This document shows positions 17,727 through 26,768 of a stretch of DNA of 64,000 nucleotides, piece after piece (position 1 is the stretch's first letter; each line of letters opens with the position of its first letter). The notes beneath the pieces are model-generated. The model saw only the letters and a program-made list of their open reading frames with translations, searched no databases and had not been told where the DNA came from. The position numbers and the translations under genes were made by a program. Source of the DNA: Pedobacter cryoconitis (GTDB lineage Bacteria > Bacteroidota > Bacteroidia > Sphingobacteriales > Sphingobacteriaceae); assembly GCF_014207135.1 (NCBI RefSeq), contig NZ_JACHCC010000015.1, positions 62,001-126,000 of the forward strand, read 5' to 3'.

Positions 17727-18416
17727 ATGTCTAAAGGAATTAAAATACTGATAGTTGAGGATGATGAAAATTTAAGGTTTTTAGTTGTCCACCGTTTAAA
17801 ATCTGAAGGTTATGAAGTGCTGGAGAATGGTGATGGTGAAGTGGCGGTAAAAACGATCATGGATGAAAAACCTGATATTGTTTTGCTGGACTGGATGTTG
17901 CCAGGTAAGCAAGGCTCGGAAGTTTGTCAGGAGGTACGTGAACAGGGCTTTGAGAATCTGATTATCATGATGACTGCCAAAGCCCAGGATGTTGATAAGA
18001 TTGATGCTTATACCTTTGGGGTTTCGGACTATGTGACCAAACCTTTTAATATGGATGTCCTGGTTGCAATGCTGGAGAGTAAAGTAAAGTTTTTGCTGAA
18101 CAATGATAAATCGGAGATCCATCGTTTCGGGGATATGGAACATCATCCGAATATCCATACGCTGTACCGTAGTGGAAGAAAAATAGAATTAACTATACTG
18201 GAGAACAGAATTCTGTTATACTTCCTTAGAAACCCTAATAAAGTGATTAATCGGGACGAACTAATGCTGGTTGTCTGGGGATATAATTCTGATGTGAATA
18301 CACGGACCCTTGATATGCATATTGTACGTTTGAGAAAGAAAATCGAACTAAATCCGGATAATCCTCAGCTGTTGCAAACGGTGAGGGGAATTGGTTATCG
18401 TTTTAATGCGGGATAA
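17727..18416 (+). CDS. OmpR-family response regulator
   Basis: The 229-aa regulator has a receiver domain with acidic residues VEDDEN, phospho-acceptor Asp55 (LLDWMLPG), Thr in MMTAK and Lys in VTKPF. A winged-helix DNA-binding domain follows (NPNKVINRDELMLVVWGY through TVRGIGYRF). It is the cognate partner of the preceding kinase. Target genes cannot be read from this window. A terminator follows after 7 bp. Confidence 0.94.
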   Translation: MSKGIKILIVEDDENLRFLVVHRLKSEGYEVLENGDGEVAVKTIMDEKPDIVLLDWMLPGKQGSEVCQEVREQGFENLIIMMTAKAQDVDKIDAYTFGVSDYVTKPFNMDVLVAMLESKVKFLLNNDKSEIHRFGDMEHHPNIHTLYRSGRKIELTILENRILLYFLRNPNKVINRDELMLVVWGYNSDVNTRTLDMHIVRLRKKIELNPDNPQLLQTVRGIGYRFNAG

Positions 18417-18423
18417 AAACAGG

Positions 18424-18451
18424 GCAGCCCGTTAATGATGGGCTGCTTTTT
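18424..18451 (+). terminator. Terminator after the two-component operon
   Basis: GCAGCCC (18424-18430) pairs with GGGCTGC (18440-18446) across a 9-nt loop and runs into five T residues. It sits between convergent genes. Confidence 0.85.
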
Positions 18452-18461
18452 GATTAACCCT

Positions 18462-19163
18462 TTATTGGGTTGTCCAAAAGGGATACGGTTTCCCATCTTT
18501 CCTGTCCTGGAAGGAAGTTTCATCAGGGAGAACTAAAGCACCATGCATTTTTCTGATCACGCTAAATATACTCTGGTCATGACAATGGTCAATGAAAGCA
18601 GGGTACTGAATGGTATCATCCTTCTCGTCTGTAAATAAAAAAAGGTTTTCATAAAGTGTGTCGTACCACTGATTAACCAATAGTGTGGTGTGGGAACATT
18701 TTCTCAATAGAATAACTGCAGCCGTCAGCTGTGCTGAATTAATCAATTCTTCAGGAGCCTCAAAATAATCAAAAACTTCGCGTTTGGTAAATTCATTTTC
18801 TTTTTGGGGTAGCTGAAAGGCGATTGTACCGGTTTGCGTTTCTTTAAGTAAAGCCAGGTATTCCAGATAACGTTGTCTGCCGTTTTTGTTGATCAGGCAT
18901 CCTGCATCAGCATAAATCAGGATATCATCGTCGGGTAGTTCATCCAGTGTTTTTTTGATCAGATAGGGCTTCCAGATCCGGTAACCTCCTCCTTTTTCCA
19001 GAGTTAAAACTGACCGGAAGCACTTGCTGAATACAGGTTCGATGGCAGAAGGATTAAATATTCTGACCTCATCAAAAAAAGAGGATTCCAGGGCTGTCTT
19101 TTTGAGTAGCTTCCTCTGCTCTCTGTATTTGTCGTCTCCGTATGTTATAAAGTGGCTTTTCAT
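18462..19163 (-). CDS. Glycosyltransferase-like protein of unknown specificity
   Basis: The product is about 233 aa from ATG 19163 (MKSHFITYGDDKY), or 239 aa from ATG 19181. The sequence has a Rossmann-like start, GGYRIWKPYLIKKTLDEL, and an acidic IYADAGC that sits where GT-A glycosyltransferases have DxD, followed by a C-terminal DHCHDQSIFS. This looks like the small GT-A-fold proteins of polysaccharide clusters, but the family is not certain. Both possible start codons lie in the 18-bp inverted repeat at 19161-19204, one in the stem and one in the loop, so translation may be hindered. The gene stands alone between convergent and unrelated neighbours. Confidence 0.55.
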   Translation of the reverse strand: MKSHFITYGDDKYREQRKLLKKTALESSFFDEVRIFNPSAIEPVFSKCFRSVLTLEKGGGYRIWKPYLIKKTLDELPDDDILIYADAGCLINKNGRQRYLEYLALLKETQTGTIAFQLPQKENEFTKREVFDYFEAPEELINSAQLTAAVILLRKCSHTTLLVNQWYDTLYENLFLFTDEKDDTIQYPAFIDHCHDQSIFSVIRKMHGALVLPDETSFQDRKDGKPYPFWTTQ

Positions 19164-19204
19164 GATGGTTAATTTATTCATAATATAATAAATTAACCAT
19201 CATG
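19161..19204. repeat. Perfect 18-bp inverted repeat spanning a start codon
   Basis: CATGATGGTTAATTTATT at 19161-19178 is exactly repeated in reverse complement at 19187-19204, with an 8-bp spacer CATAATAT. The minus-strand gene's ATG at 19163 lies in one arm. The stem is AT-rich and has no adjoining T tract that would make it a terminator for either flanking gene. Confidence 0.9.
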
Positions 19205-19334
19205 GTAATATTGGGCCGGCCAATTAGTTATTCTTGAATTATTAACATTAGGAAGGAGGATCAGATTTTGCTGATTCCTGAGAGGTTTATAGAGATTATC
19301 TATACGGATTGGTTTAGCCAACCTGTATTTTCTG

Positions 19335-20585
19335 TTAAGCTCTTTTTAAAGTAAAAATTGTAATCTCCGGAAGTATACCAACTCTGCCAGGATAACCCAA
19401 AAAACCGTATCCTACGTTGACGTATAGCTGTTGGTTTTGTTCCTGATATAATCCTGCCCATTCTTTATAGATATATTCTATAGGGCTCCATTGGTATTTT
19501 TCGGTACGTACGCCGAACTGCATACCATGTGTATGACCACTGAACATGGCATCAATTTGCGGATATTTTGGAAGTACTTCTGCACGCCAGTGTGAAGGAT
19601 CGTGAGATAACAAAAGCTTTACTGGAAGGTCATCAGTATTCTTAACGGCGAGATCCATCCGGCCATATTTAGGGAAACGTCCCATGCCCCAGTTCTCAAT
19701 TCCCAGGATGCCTATTTCTTCTCCGTCCACTTTTAATCTGCGGTTCTCATTCATCAGCAGATCCCATCCCATAAGTTCGTGGGTTTTGATCACATCTTTC
19801 AAATTTTTAACCTTTGCCGGTGAAGATTCCTTACCGAAATAGTAATCCCCGTAATCGTGATTTCCCAGTGAAGAATAAACGCCCAAAGGTGCTTTGACTT
19901 TCGTAAAGATATCCTGATAGTCTCTCATCTCTGTGGCCATATCATTGACAATGTCTCCGGTGAAAAAGATAAAATCAGGTTTCTCTCCAAGTAGCATTTC
20001 CACGCCACCTTTTACAGCTTTCTGGTTATAGAAACTTCCGGAGTGGATATCAGAGATCTGTCCCATCGTAATGCCATCAAAAGCGGCCGGCAGGTTGGGC
20101 AGTATCAGTGTTTTTCTTCTGACCTGGTAATCATAGGCCCCTGAGGTAATTCCCCAGGTTAATGAAGTAAGTGGAACTGCTGCTGCAACAAGCCCGGCTT
20201 TGACAAGAAATGAAGACCTGCTGATCGGTTCTCCTATAGCCGGACTGGTATCGTTTTCGGGTTGTTTCTTTAACCGCCTGAACAGATAAATACCTAATCT
20301 GCGTAAATCATCAACCAAAAGAAAAGGTAACATTACGATTTTGCAGGCTGTAGTCAGAAAGAAAGAGACTAATATGATAGCCCGCAGAGAGAGAAATAAA
20401 TTTAAAAATATACCGGCAAAAACACCAATGACCAGGACAATGGTAATTCCCCAGTAGATGCGGGTAAATCTGGTTTTTGCTTTGTCGCTCCAGTTTTTAA
20501 AGGTAGCGAGCACTGCTTTAACAAAGTAAAAATCGAATGCTATGACTAAAAGGCATCCGGCTATAAGAAAGGGTAATCGGCCCAT
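19335..20585 (-). CDS. Membrane-anchored calcineurin-like phosphoesterase (YkuE-like)
   Basis: The 416-aa protein has three N-terminal membrane segments, then a basic stretch and a further hydrophobic segment (SSFLVKAGLVAAAVPLTS), then a metallophosphoesterase domain. The metal-binding motifs are complete and in order: SDIHSGSF, TGDIVND, GNHDYG, LSHDPSHW and SGHTHGMQ. It may act on phosphoester lipids or nucleotides outside the cytoplasm, as in YkuE-type enzymes, but the substrate is unknown. The gene is 19 bp after the MoxR-type ATPase, so it is probably the last gene of that operon. Confidence 0.88.
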   Translation of the reverse strand: MGRLPFLIAGCLLVIAFDFYFVKAVLATFKNWSDKAKTRFTRIYWGITIVLVIGVFAGIFLNLFLSLRAIILVSFFLTTACKIVMLPFLLVDDLRRLGIYLFRRLKKQPENDTSPAIGEPISRSSFLVKAGLVAAAVPLTSLTWGITSGAYDYQVRRKTLILPNLPAAFDGITMGQISDIHSGSFYNQKAVKGGVEMLLGEKPDFIFFTGDIVNDMATEMRDYQDIFTKVKAPLGVYSSLGNHDYGDYYFGKESSPAKVKNLKDVIKTHELMGWDLLMNENRRLKVDGEEIGILGIENWGMGRFPKYGRMDLAVKNTDDLPVKLLLSHDPSHWRAEVLPKYPQIDAMFSGHTHGMQFGVRTEKYQWSPIEYIYKEWAGLYQEQNQQLYVNVGYGFLGYPGRVGILPEITIFTLKRA

Positions 20586-20604
20586 TTTTTTTAATATAAA
20601 TTTG

Positions 20605-22101
20605 TTAGGCGTTGAAGTCTATATCGTCATCATCTTCAAGCTCTGTATTAAATAAGCTGTCAAACATATCAGAAAAGCCAAAACCACCGCTCAGGTATTT
20701 TTTGTTTAACTGTGAATACTCTGCCAGTCCATGCAATACAAATTCCATTAATAGTAATGTTTGATTAGCACTTAATTTGGGATGAAACTTTTTAACCAGG
20801 TCGTTTAACCCTTCAACCTGCATGAGTTCTGTCTGATATTGAGCTGCTGTCAGATTATCAGCAATATCAAGTGTATTGCCGTCTGTAAACCAGTCTGTGA
20901 TCTGTTGATAAGGATTAGCTGTCTTGCTCTTTTTAGCTTTTTCAGGATCCGGGAAATATCGGCTAAAAAGACTTTTAATAGCTTTTCCTATCAATGTATT
21001 GGCTACTTTGGCCGGGCCTTCCAGCTCACCTTCATAAACCAGTTCTATTTTTCCTGTAACTGCGGGAATAATTCCGGTGAGATCGGCTAATCTTACAAAA
21101 GTATTTTCTTCAGCATTAATCAACATTCTTCTTTCGGCGGTACTGATCAGGTTTTCATAAGCAGAAATGGTTAAGCGGGCAGATACACCAGATTTCTGAT
21201 CTATAAATTCACTTTTACGTGCTTCAAAAGCAATCTGCTCTACAAGATCTTTAACCAGGCCATCAGCCTCTATCTTTAGCTTTTGTGTATCTGTGATTTT
21301 TGCTTCCTGGAACGTAATTTTTCTGGAGATGGCGATGGTCTTTGGATAGTGGGTCAGGATCTGGCTCTCTATTCTGTCTTTTAAAGGAGTAACAATAGAG
21401 CCCCGGTTTGTATAATCTTCAGGGTTGGCCGTGAATACAAATTGTACATCCAGAGGAAGACGGAGTTTGAAGCCTCTGATCTGAATATCTTTTTCCTGTA
21501 ACATGTTAAACAGAGCTACCTGAATACGTGCCTGTAAATCGGGCAACTCATTAATCACAAAAATACTGCGGTGTGCCCTAGGAATTAATCCGAAATGGAT
21601 TACACGCTCATCGTTATAGGTAAGTTTCAATGTAGCGGCTTTAATAGGGTCCATATCCCCAATAAGATCAGCTACTGTAACGTCTGGTGTAGCCAGTTTT
21701 TCTGTATAACGGTCCGAACGGTGCTGCCAGCTGATAGGGGTGGCATCGCCATGCTTAGCAATTTCCTGTCTGCCATACCAGGAAATTGGATTCAGGGGAT
21801 CATCGAATATTTCGCTCCCGCTTATATAAGGAATGTATTCATCGAGTAAATTGACCATTAAACGTGCAATACGTGTTTTAGCCTGTCCTCTTAAACCCAG
21901 CAACAGAATATTGTGCCTTGATAAAATGGCAGTCTGAAGTTCCGGAATAACTGTGTCGTCATAACCCAGGATCCCTTCAAAGCCAGCATCTTTATTTTGC
22001 AGCTGCTGAATAAGATTCTTGCGTAATTCGTCTTTTACTGTTATTGAGGTATAGTTTGAGGCTTTTAATTCGCCAAGAGTTTTAATTGAGGTCTGCTCCA
22101 T
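20605..22101 (-). CDS. MoxR-type AAA+ ATPase (magnesium-chelatase-like)
   Basis: The 498-aa AAA+ protein has a Walker A motif GLRGQAKT (Lys75), a Walker B/helix region INELPDLQARIQVALFNMLQ, and sensor 1 VFTANPEDYTNRG. It is longer than a typical MoxR (about 330 aa), with a helical C-terminal extension that ends in acidic residues. MoxR ATPases usually act with a VWA partner as chaperones that assemble or activate other proteins. The VWA gene lies 18 bp upstream, supporting that pairing. Confidence 0.88.
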   Translation of the reverse strand: MEQTSIKTLGELKASNYTSITVKDELRKNLIQQLQNKDAGFEGILGYDDTVIPELQTAILSRHNILLLGLRGQAKTRIARLMVNLLDEYIPYISGSEIFDDPLNPISWYGRQEIAKHGDATPISWQHRSDRYTEKLATPDVTVADLIGDMDPIKAATLKLTYNDERVIHFGLIPRAHRSIFVINELPDLQARIQVALFNMLQEKDIQIRGFKLRLPLDVQFVFTANPEDYTNRGSIVTPLKDRIESQILTHYPKTIAISRKITFQEAKITDTQKLKIEADGLVKDLVEQIAFEARKSEFIDQKSGVSARLTISAYENLISTAERRMLINAEENTFVRLADLTGIIPAVTGKIELVYEGELEGPAKVANTLIGKAIKSLFSRYFPDPEKAKKSKTANPYQQITDWFTDGNTLDIADNLTAAQYQTELMQVEGLNDLVKKFHPKLSANQTLLLMEFVLHGLAEYSQLNKKYLSGGFGFSDMFDSLFNTELEDDDDIDFNA

Positions 22102-22119
22102 AGGTATAATCTAGCCGGG

Positions 22120-23217
22120 TTAACGGACTGTTTTTCTTCTGTTTTTAATATAATCTTCAAAAATATACTCTCCTAATCCGGTTAATGAACTGTAAAAGGC
22201 TCTTCCACCATTGATTTCAGTAAATTCTCTTACAAATTGCTGTAAATAGGGATCCTGGGCAATCATAAATGTAGTGATAGGAATATTAAGCCTCTTGCAT
22301 TGTGCAGCCATGTTCAGGGTTTTATTGATCACCTTTCTGTCCAGACCCATGCTGTTTTTATAATAACGGCCATTCTCTTTAAGACAGGTTGGTTTGCCGT
22401 CGGTAATCATGAATATCTGTTTATTATGGGTTTTACGGCGGCGTAACAGATCAGCAGCCAGTTCAAGTCCGGCAAGCGTATTGGTATGATAGGGGCCTAC
22501 CTGCAGATAAGGTAAATCTTTGACTGTAATTGGCCATGCATCATTTCCAAAAACAACAATGTCCAATGTATCTTTAGGGTAGCGGGTATGAATTAACTCT
22601 GCCAGAGCCATGGCGACTTTCTTAGCAGGTGTAATCCTGTCTTCGCCGTATAAGATCATGGAATGCGAAATGTCGATCATCAGGACGGTAGAAGTGAGTG
22701 TTTTATAATCCTTTTCTTCAACTTCGAGATCACCTTCAGTTAAAGTGAAATTACCTATGCCGTGTTTGATCTGTGCGTTTTGTATAGAGGCAGTCATATC
22801 GATCTGATCAAGGCTGTCACCAAAGGTATACTCGCGGCGGTCTGCATTTTTTTCTTCGCCAATGCCGGAGATATTGCTATTGTGGTTGCCTCTGCCTGCC
22901 TTTTTTAGTTTCCCGAAAATTTCTTCGAGTGCGGATTTACGGATGGTCTGTTCAGTTTTGGAGGTAATCTCCATATTTCCATCCCGGGAATTTTCTTTGA
23001 TGTAACCCTTGTCTTTCAGGTCATCAATGAAATCACCCATGCCGTAATCACCTGTAGTGAACTTATATTGTTTATCCAGTTCGTTCATCCAGGCCAGTGT
23101 TTCACCTGCATCACCAGCAGTATAATTCAATAACTGAGTGAATAACTTCAGCATTTCATCAAACCCGCCTTTTGGCTTGTCATCTGCTTGAAAATTAGAA
23201 AAATGGAAACCTCTCAT
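22120..23217 (-). CDS. VWA-domain protein, partner of the MoxR-type ATPase
   Basis: The 365-aa protein has a helical N-terminal region and a C-terminal von Willebrand A domain (about residues 165-350). The metal-ion-dependent adhesion site is intact: DISHS, with a later Thr and the MITDGKPT segment. No signal peptide is present, so it is cytoplasmic, as expected for the partner of a MoxR ATPase. It heads a three-gene minus-strand operon with the ATPase and a phosphoesterase. The biological target is unknown. Confidence 0.86.
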   Translation of the reverse strand: MRGFHFSNFQADDKPKGGFDEMLKLFTQLLNYTAGDAGETLAWMNELDKQYKFTTGDYGMGDFIDDLKDKGYIKENSRDGNMEITSKTEQTIRKSALEEIFGKLKKAGRGNHNSNISGIGEEKNADRREYTFGDSLDQIDMTASIQNAQIKHGIGNFTLTEGDLEVEEKDYKTLTSTVLMIDISHSMILYGEDRITPAKKVAMALAELIHTRYPKDTLDIVVFGNDAWPITVKDLPYLQVGPYHTNTLAGLELAADLLRRRKTHNKQIFMITDGKPTCLKENGRYYKNSMGLDRKVINKTLNMAAQCKRLNIPITTFMIAQDPYLQQFVREFTEINGGRAFYSSLTGLGEYIFEDYIKNRRKTVR

Positions 23218-23306
23218 ATTCTTATAATAACGGAATATCGAAGGTAAAAGTTTGACAGAGGATTTATGTTACCCGCTTGTAAAAATACCCTTATAAAGAT
23301 TAAGGG

Positions 23307-23343
23307 AAAAATAGTCTGTTCCTGGTCATACCAGGAACAGACT
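23307..23343 (-). terminator. Terminator after the distal JmjC-type cupin gene
   Basis: On the minus strand AGTCTGTTCCTGG and CCAGGAACAGACT form a perfect 13-bp stem around a 5-nt loop, followed by a short T tract. It lies 36 bp after the stop of the gene starting at 24263. Confidence 0.85.
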
Positions 23344-23378
23344 TATATTGGTGGCTAAGGGTATAGCCGGAATTAGAA

Positions 23379-24263
23379 TTATTTTCTTGGAAGTCCTTTG
23401 GCCAGAGCCTTTTCTGCACGTTTAACGGCTAGTTTTTCTCTGAATTCTGCATAAGGTGCTTTTAAAGCCATCTTTAAAACACTGTCCAGGCCACCTTTAA
23501 TGGCAAGGTTAAACAAACTTTGTGCCTTTCTGATCGGAGAAGCGTCCCATGCCCTTAAACTTAAAGAGAAAGAGCCATCTAGGTATTTCATCCAATGCCA
23601 CATCCCGGTAGGCATGAAAAGTGTATCGCCATGCTCGAGGAAAACTTCATAACCTTCTACACCTCTTAGTGCCGGGAATTTATCAAAATCAGGATTAGCT
23701 ACATCATAGTCTTCTAATGCATAAGTTGCATTAGGAATACAATAAAGCCTTTCCTTCCATTTGTTATCAAATAAGATGATATGTTTCCTGCCACCAAAAT
23801 GTGTATGGAAAAGATGCGGAAGATCTATATCATAATGCAGAAAGGTAACCGAGTTTGAACCACCGAAGAACATAGCTGGCATACTCTCAATAAACCCACC
23901 CATCAGGTCTTTGGGCAACACGATATCTTTAATCAGGCTGGGTACATGCTTGAAAAGATTAAAGAAAAATATACGCAGTTCTGTAGGTTCTCTTTTGATC
24001 AGATCAAGATAATCACCAAAACGCATATGCGCTGCTGCTGAATTGATAGGTTTAGAGGGATCCACCTTTGCATTGTCATACAAAGGAACTTCCAGGTCTC
24101 CACCAATTTCCTTAAGGTATTCTGTTGTCCATTTCTCTCTTGCCGGCCAGCTTTTTGTCAAGCCTTTTATGATTAGAGGTTTTCTGGGATCTAAATAATT
24201 TTTTTTAAAGTCTGCTGGACTAATATTCTCAACGGTATCTACCGGCTTTAATATAAAGCTCAT
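23379..24263 (-). CDS. JmjC-type cupin protein (second tandem copy)
   Basis: The 294-aa protein (ATG 24263; a TTG two codons upstream is less likely) has a cupin-8/JmjC fold. Probable Fe(II) ligands are His and Asp in LHYDID and the distal His in MPTGMWHWMKYL. A Lys in IILFDNKWKERLY may hold 2-oxoglutarate. Members of this family hydroxylate protein or small-molecule substrates. The neighbour starting at 25217 is a close paralogue, with long identical stretches such as ATYALEDYD and NPDFDKFPAL, so this is a tandem duplication. The substrate is unknown. Confidence 0.85.
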   Translation of the reverse strand: MSFILKPVDTVENISPADFKKNYLDPRKPLIIKGLTKSWPAREKWTTEYLKEIGGDLEVPLYDNAKVDPSKPINSAAAHMRFGDYLDLIKREPTELRIFFFNLFKHVPSLIKDIVLPKDLMGGFIESMPAMFFGGSNSVTFLHYDIDLPHLFHTHFGGRKHIILFDNKWKERLYCIPNATYALEDYDVANPDFDKFPALRGVEGYEVFLEHGDTLFMPTGMWHWMKYLDGSFSLSLRAWDASPIRKAQSLFNLAIKGGLDSVLKMALKAPYAEFREKLAVKRAEKALAKGLPRK

Positions 24264-24335
24264 AATCAAATAAGATCTTGTTTGAGAACAAAAGTGTAAA
24301 TTAAAATTTACTTATTTATATAAACTAAGTCTTAA

Positions 24336-25217
24336 TTAGGAAGGAATACGATCTGCGAGTGCTTTGTTTGCTCTTTTTACCGCAAGCTGTTCTTTCCAGG
24401 TCATATATTTTTCTCTGAAATTAGCTTTCATAAAGTCATCAAATTTGCGTTGTATGATCAGGTTGTACAGGCTCCTGGCTTTGACTGCCCATGATTTATC
24501 CCATGCCCTGAGGCTGATTGAAAAAGAGCCGTCCAGATACTTCATCCAGTGCCAGTAACCTGTTGGCATGAACAGCGTATCACCATGTTCGAGATAGGCT
24601 TCTACTCCTTTGACTCCTTTTAAGGCAGGGAATTTGTCAAAATCAGGGTTTTCAATATCATAGTCTTCCAGTGCATAAGTGGCGTAGGGAATTTGATAGA
24701 GACGTTCTTTCCATTTGTTTTCAAACAGGATCACATGTTTGCGGCCATTGAAATGGGTATGGAAGATATGGGCCATATCTATATCGTAGTGTAAAAAGGT
24801 AACAGAACCTTTTCCGCCAAAAAACATGTTTGGATAGCTGTCCAGAAAACCACCCATCAAATCTTTTGGTGCGATATAATCTTTCAGGAGTTTGGGTGCC
24901 TGTTTAATAGGATCGAACAAAAATATACGCAGGTCTGTAGGAGTGGTTTTGATGAGTTCGATATAATCTGAGAACTTCATTTCTGTGGCAGCGGCATTAA
25001 TTGGCTTGGATGGATCGGCTTTGGAACTATCATATAGTGGAACTATTTTGTCTCCCACTACTGTTTTCATATAATCCATAGACCACTTTTCATATGCAGG
25101 CCAGTTTTTGGCCATGTTCTTAATGATGAGCGGTCTGCGTGCATTGAGATATTTTTTTTCAAAATCCTCTTTGGAAATATCATCAACGCAATCAATTTGA
25201 GTTAAATCAAATTTCAT
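24336..25217 (-). CDS. JmjC-type cupin protein (first tandem copy)
   Basis: This 293-aa paralogue of the downstream gene has the same motifs: VTFLHYDIDMAHIFHTHF with the HxD ligands, VILFENKWKERLY, and GDTLFMPTGYWHWMKYLDG with the distal His. The N-terminal third, where these enzymes choose substrate, has diverged more than the core. The 72-bp gap between the copies holds no clear terminator, so both may be read from one promoter upstream of 25217. It is probably an Fe(II)/2-oxoglutarate hydroxylase of unknown target. Confidence 0.85.
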   Translation of the reverse strand: MKFDLTQIDCVDDISKEDFEKKYLNARRPLIIKNMAKNWPAYEKWSMDYMKTVVGDKIVPLYDSSKADPSKPINAAATEMKFSDYIELIKTTPTDLRIFLFDPIKQAPKLLKDYIAPKDLMGGFLDSYPNMFFGGKGSVTFLHYDIDMAHIFHTHFNGRKHVILFENKWKERLYQIPYATYALEDYDIENPDFDKFPALKGVKGVEAYLEHGDTLFMPTGYWHWMKYLDGSFSISLRAWDKSWAVKARSLYNLIIQRKFDDFMKANFREKYMTWKEQLAVKRANKALADRIPS

Positions 25218-25302
25218 GTTAAAATAATGTTAAGTCAAGTAAATTTATAGAAATAGACCATTTGAAACAAAATGTGTTTTAAAAATAAAAAAAGCTGACA
25301 AT

Positions 25303-25331
25303 AAAAAAACACAGCCATTATGGCTGTGTTT
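25303..25331 (-). terminator. Terminator after the fasciclin gene
   Basis: AAACACAGCCA (25307-25317) and TGGCTGTGTTT (25321-25331) form an 11-bp stem with a 3-nt loop. On the minus strand the stem is followed by a T run. Confidence 0.88.
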
Positions 25332-25361
25332 CTCAATTTACACAATTTAATCTGGAAAAAT

Positions 25362-25913
25362 TTAGTTAGGCATTAAAACTGAGTCAACAACATGTATAAC
25401 TCCATTTTTTTGCATGACGTTGGCAATAGTTACAGTAGCAGTACCACCTTTTTCGTCTGTTAAAATTAATTTGTTTCCGTCCATTGAAGCCCATAATTTA
25501 CCACCTGAAACGGTCGTTAATTCGGCCTTGCCATTACCGGCTTTAATTGCTTTTGCAATTGCTCTTGAATCCAGTTTTCCGGCGACTACATGGTAAGTCA
25601 GGATTTTAGTTAACAGTGCTTTGTTTTCTGGTTTTAAAATCATTTCTACAGTACCTGCAGGAAGTTTGTCAAAAGCTTCGTTGGTAGGAGCGAAGACTGT
25701 GAATGGACCTGCACTTTTTAATGTCTCTACCAGACCAGCTGCCTTAACTGCTGCCACCAGTGTAGTATGATCTTTTGAGTTTACTGCATTATCAACAATG
25801 TCTTTGGTCGAATACATTGCTGCACCACCAACCATTGGATTTTTCTGAGCGTAAACTGAAGTTGAAAATGCCATAGCTGCTATGACAAATAAAGGTAAGA
25901 TGAATCTTTTCAT
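25362..25913 (-). CDS. Exported fasciclin-domain protein
   Basis: The 183-aa protein has a signal peptide (MKRFILPLFVIAAMAFSTSVYAQ) and one fasciclin (FAS1) domain. Both family boxes are present: GPFTVFAPTNEAFDKLP and, at the end, MQKNGVIHVVDSVLMP. FAS1 proteins mediate adhesion or matrix interactions outside the cytoplasm. A short-chain dehydrogenase gene ends 33 bp upstream, and a terminator follows. Confidence 0.93.
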   Translation of the reverse strand: MKRFILPLFVIAAMAFSTSVYAQKNPMVGGAAMYSTKDIVDNAVNSKDHTTLVAAVKAAGLVETLKSAGPFTVFAPTNEAFDKLPAGTVEMILKPENKALLTKILTYHVVAGKLDSRAIAKAIKAGNGKAELTTVSGGKLWASMDGNKLILTDEKGGTATVTIANVMQKNGVIHVVDSVLMPN

Positions 25914-25946
25914 GATCTTGTTTTATAAACAGAGATACGGCGAATA

Positions 25947-26750
25947 CTAAGGCTTGGTTTTCTGATTCGTAATTTTCGCAGTTCTGATGTATTTCGAAAA
26001 CCTGGACGGGAAGAATCTCTTGAATAAAACTCCTTTGACTTCTTTGCCACCCATATATACCTCTTCCTTGTTTTGCTGAATAGCTTTGATAATTTTATCG
26101 GCACAATCTGCTGCGGATAAACCATTCTCCTGGTTATCATCCATGATGTCGTATGCGGTACCGTCGGCTGTAACAGCATTTTTTGAAATATTGGTTTTAA
26201 TATAACCAGGACAAACCAGGAGAATCTGAATTTTCTGTTCATATACCTCCGAACGTAAAGAATCAAAATAGCCTTGTAATGCATGTTTTGATGCTGCATA
26301 GGCCGAACGGAAAGGTGTCCCGAACTTACCCATAAGACTACTGATACAAATAATTTTACCGCCGCCATTGGCTATCATCTGTGGTAATACGGCTTTGCTC
26401 AAAGCTACCGTTCCCCAGAAATTTATATTCATGATTTTTTGTTCAACAGCGAGTTGCGTGTCCAGTGCGAGTGAACGCTGACTGATCCCGCCACTGTTAA
26501 TAAGCATGTCTATGTGACCAAAGATTTTTTGTGCATCCTTAGCCTTATCAGCTAATGCAGCAGTATCTTCCAGGTCAAAAGACAAGACGTGAACGTTAAT
26601 CTGATTTTTACAGTTTCCTTTCACCCTGAAAAGCTCATCTCTGTTCCGGGCTGAGATAATGAGATTTGCACCTGATTTATTATAGGCATATACCAGTGCT
26701 TCGCCAATACCTGAAGAAGCTCCTGTGATCCAGATTACTTTGGGTTTCAT
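25947..26750 (-). CDS. Short-chain dehydrogenase/reductase
   Basis: The 267-aa Rossmann enzyme has the cofactor motif TGASSGIG and catalytic Ser with YAASK (Tyr and Lys). The classical SDR arrangement resembles the DHRS7-like group. An Ile/Ser-rich N-terminus indicates a soluble enzyme. The substrate cannot be inferred. It lies 18 bp after hemW and is probably cotranscribed with it. Confidence 0.9.
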   Translation of the reverse strand: MKPKVIWITGASSGIGEALVYAYNKSGANLIISARNRDELFRVKGNCKNQINVHVLSFDLEDTAALADKAKDAQKIFGHIDMLINSGGISQRSLALDTQLAVEQKIMNINFWGTVALSKAVLPQMIANGGGKIICISSLMGKFGTPFRSAYAASKHALQGYFDSLRSEVYEQKIQILLVCPGYIKTNISKNAVTADGTAYDIMDDNQENGLSAADCADKIIKAIQQNKEEVYMGGKEVKGVLFKRFFPSRFSKYIRTAKITNQKTKP

Positions 26751-26768
26751 AAGTTTTATTTTTGTCTT

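Noticed and set aside
25910..26368. 152-codon minus-strand frame overlapping the short-chain dehydrogenase gene
   Set aside because: It lies inside the coding region of the dehydrogenase in another frame and lacks conserved features; it is a shadow frame.
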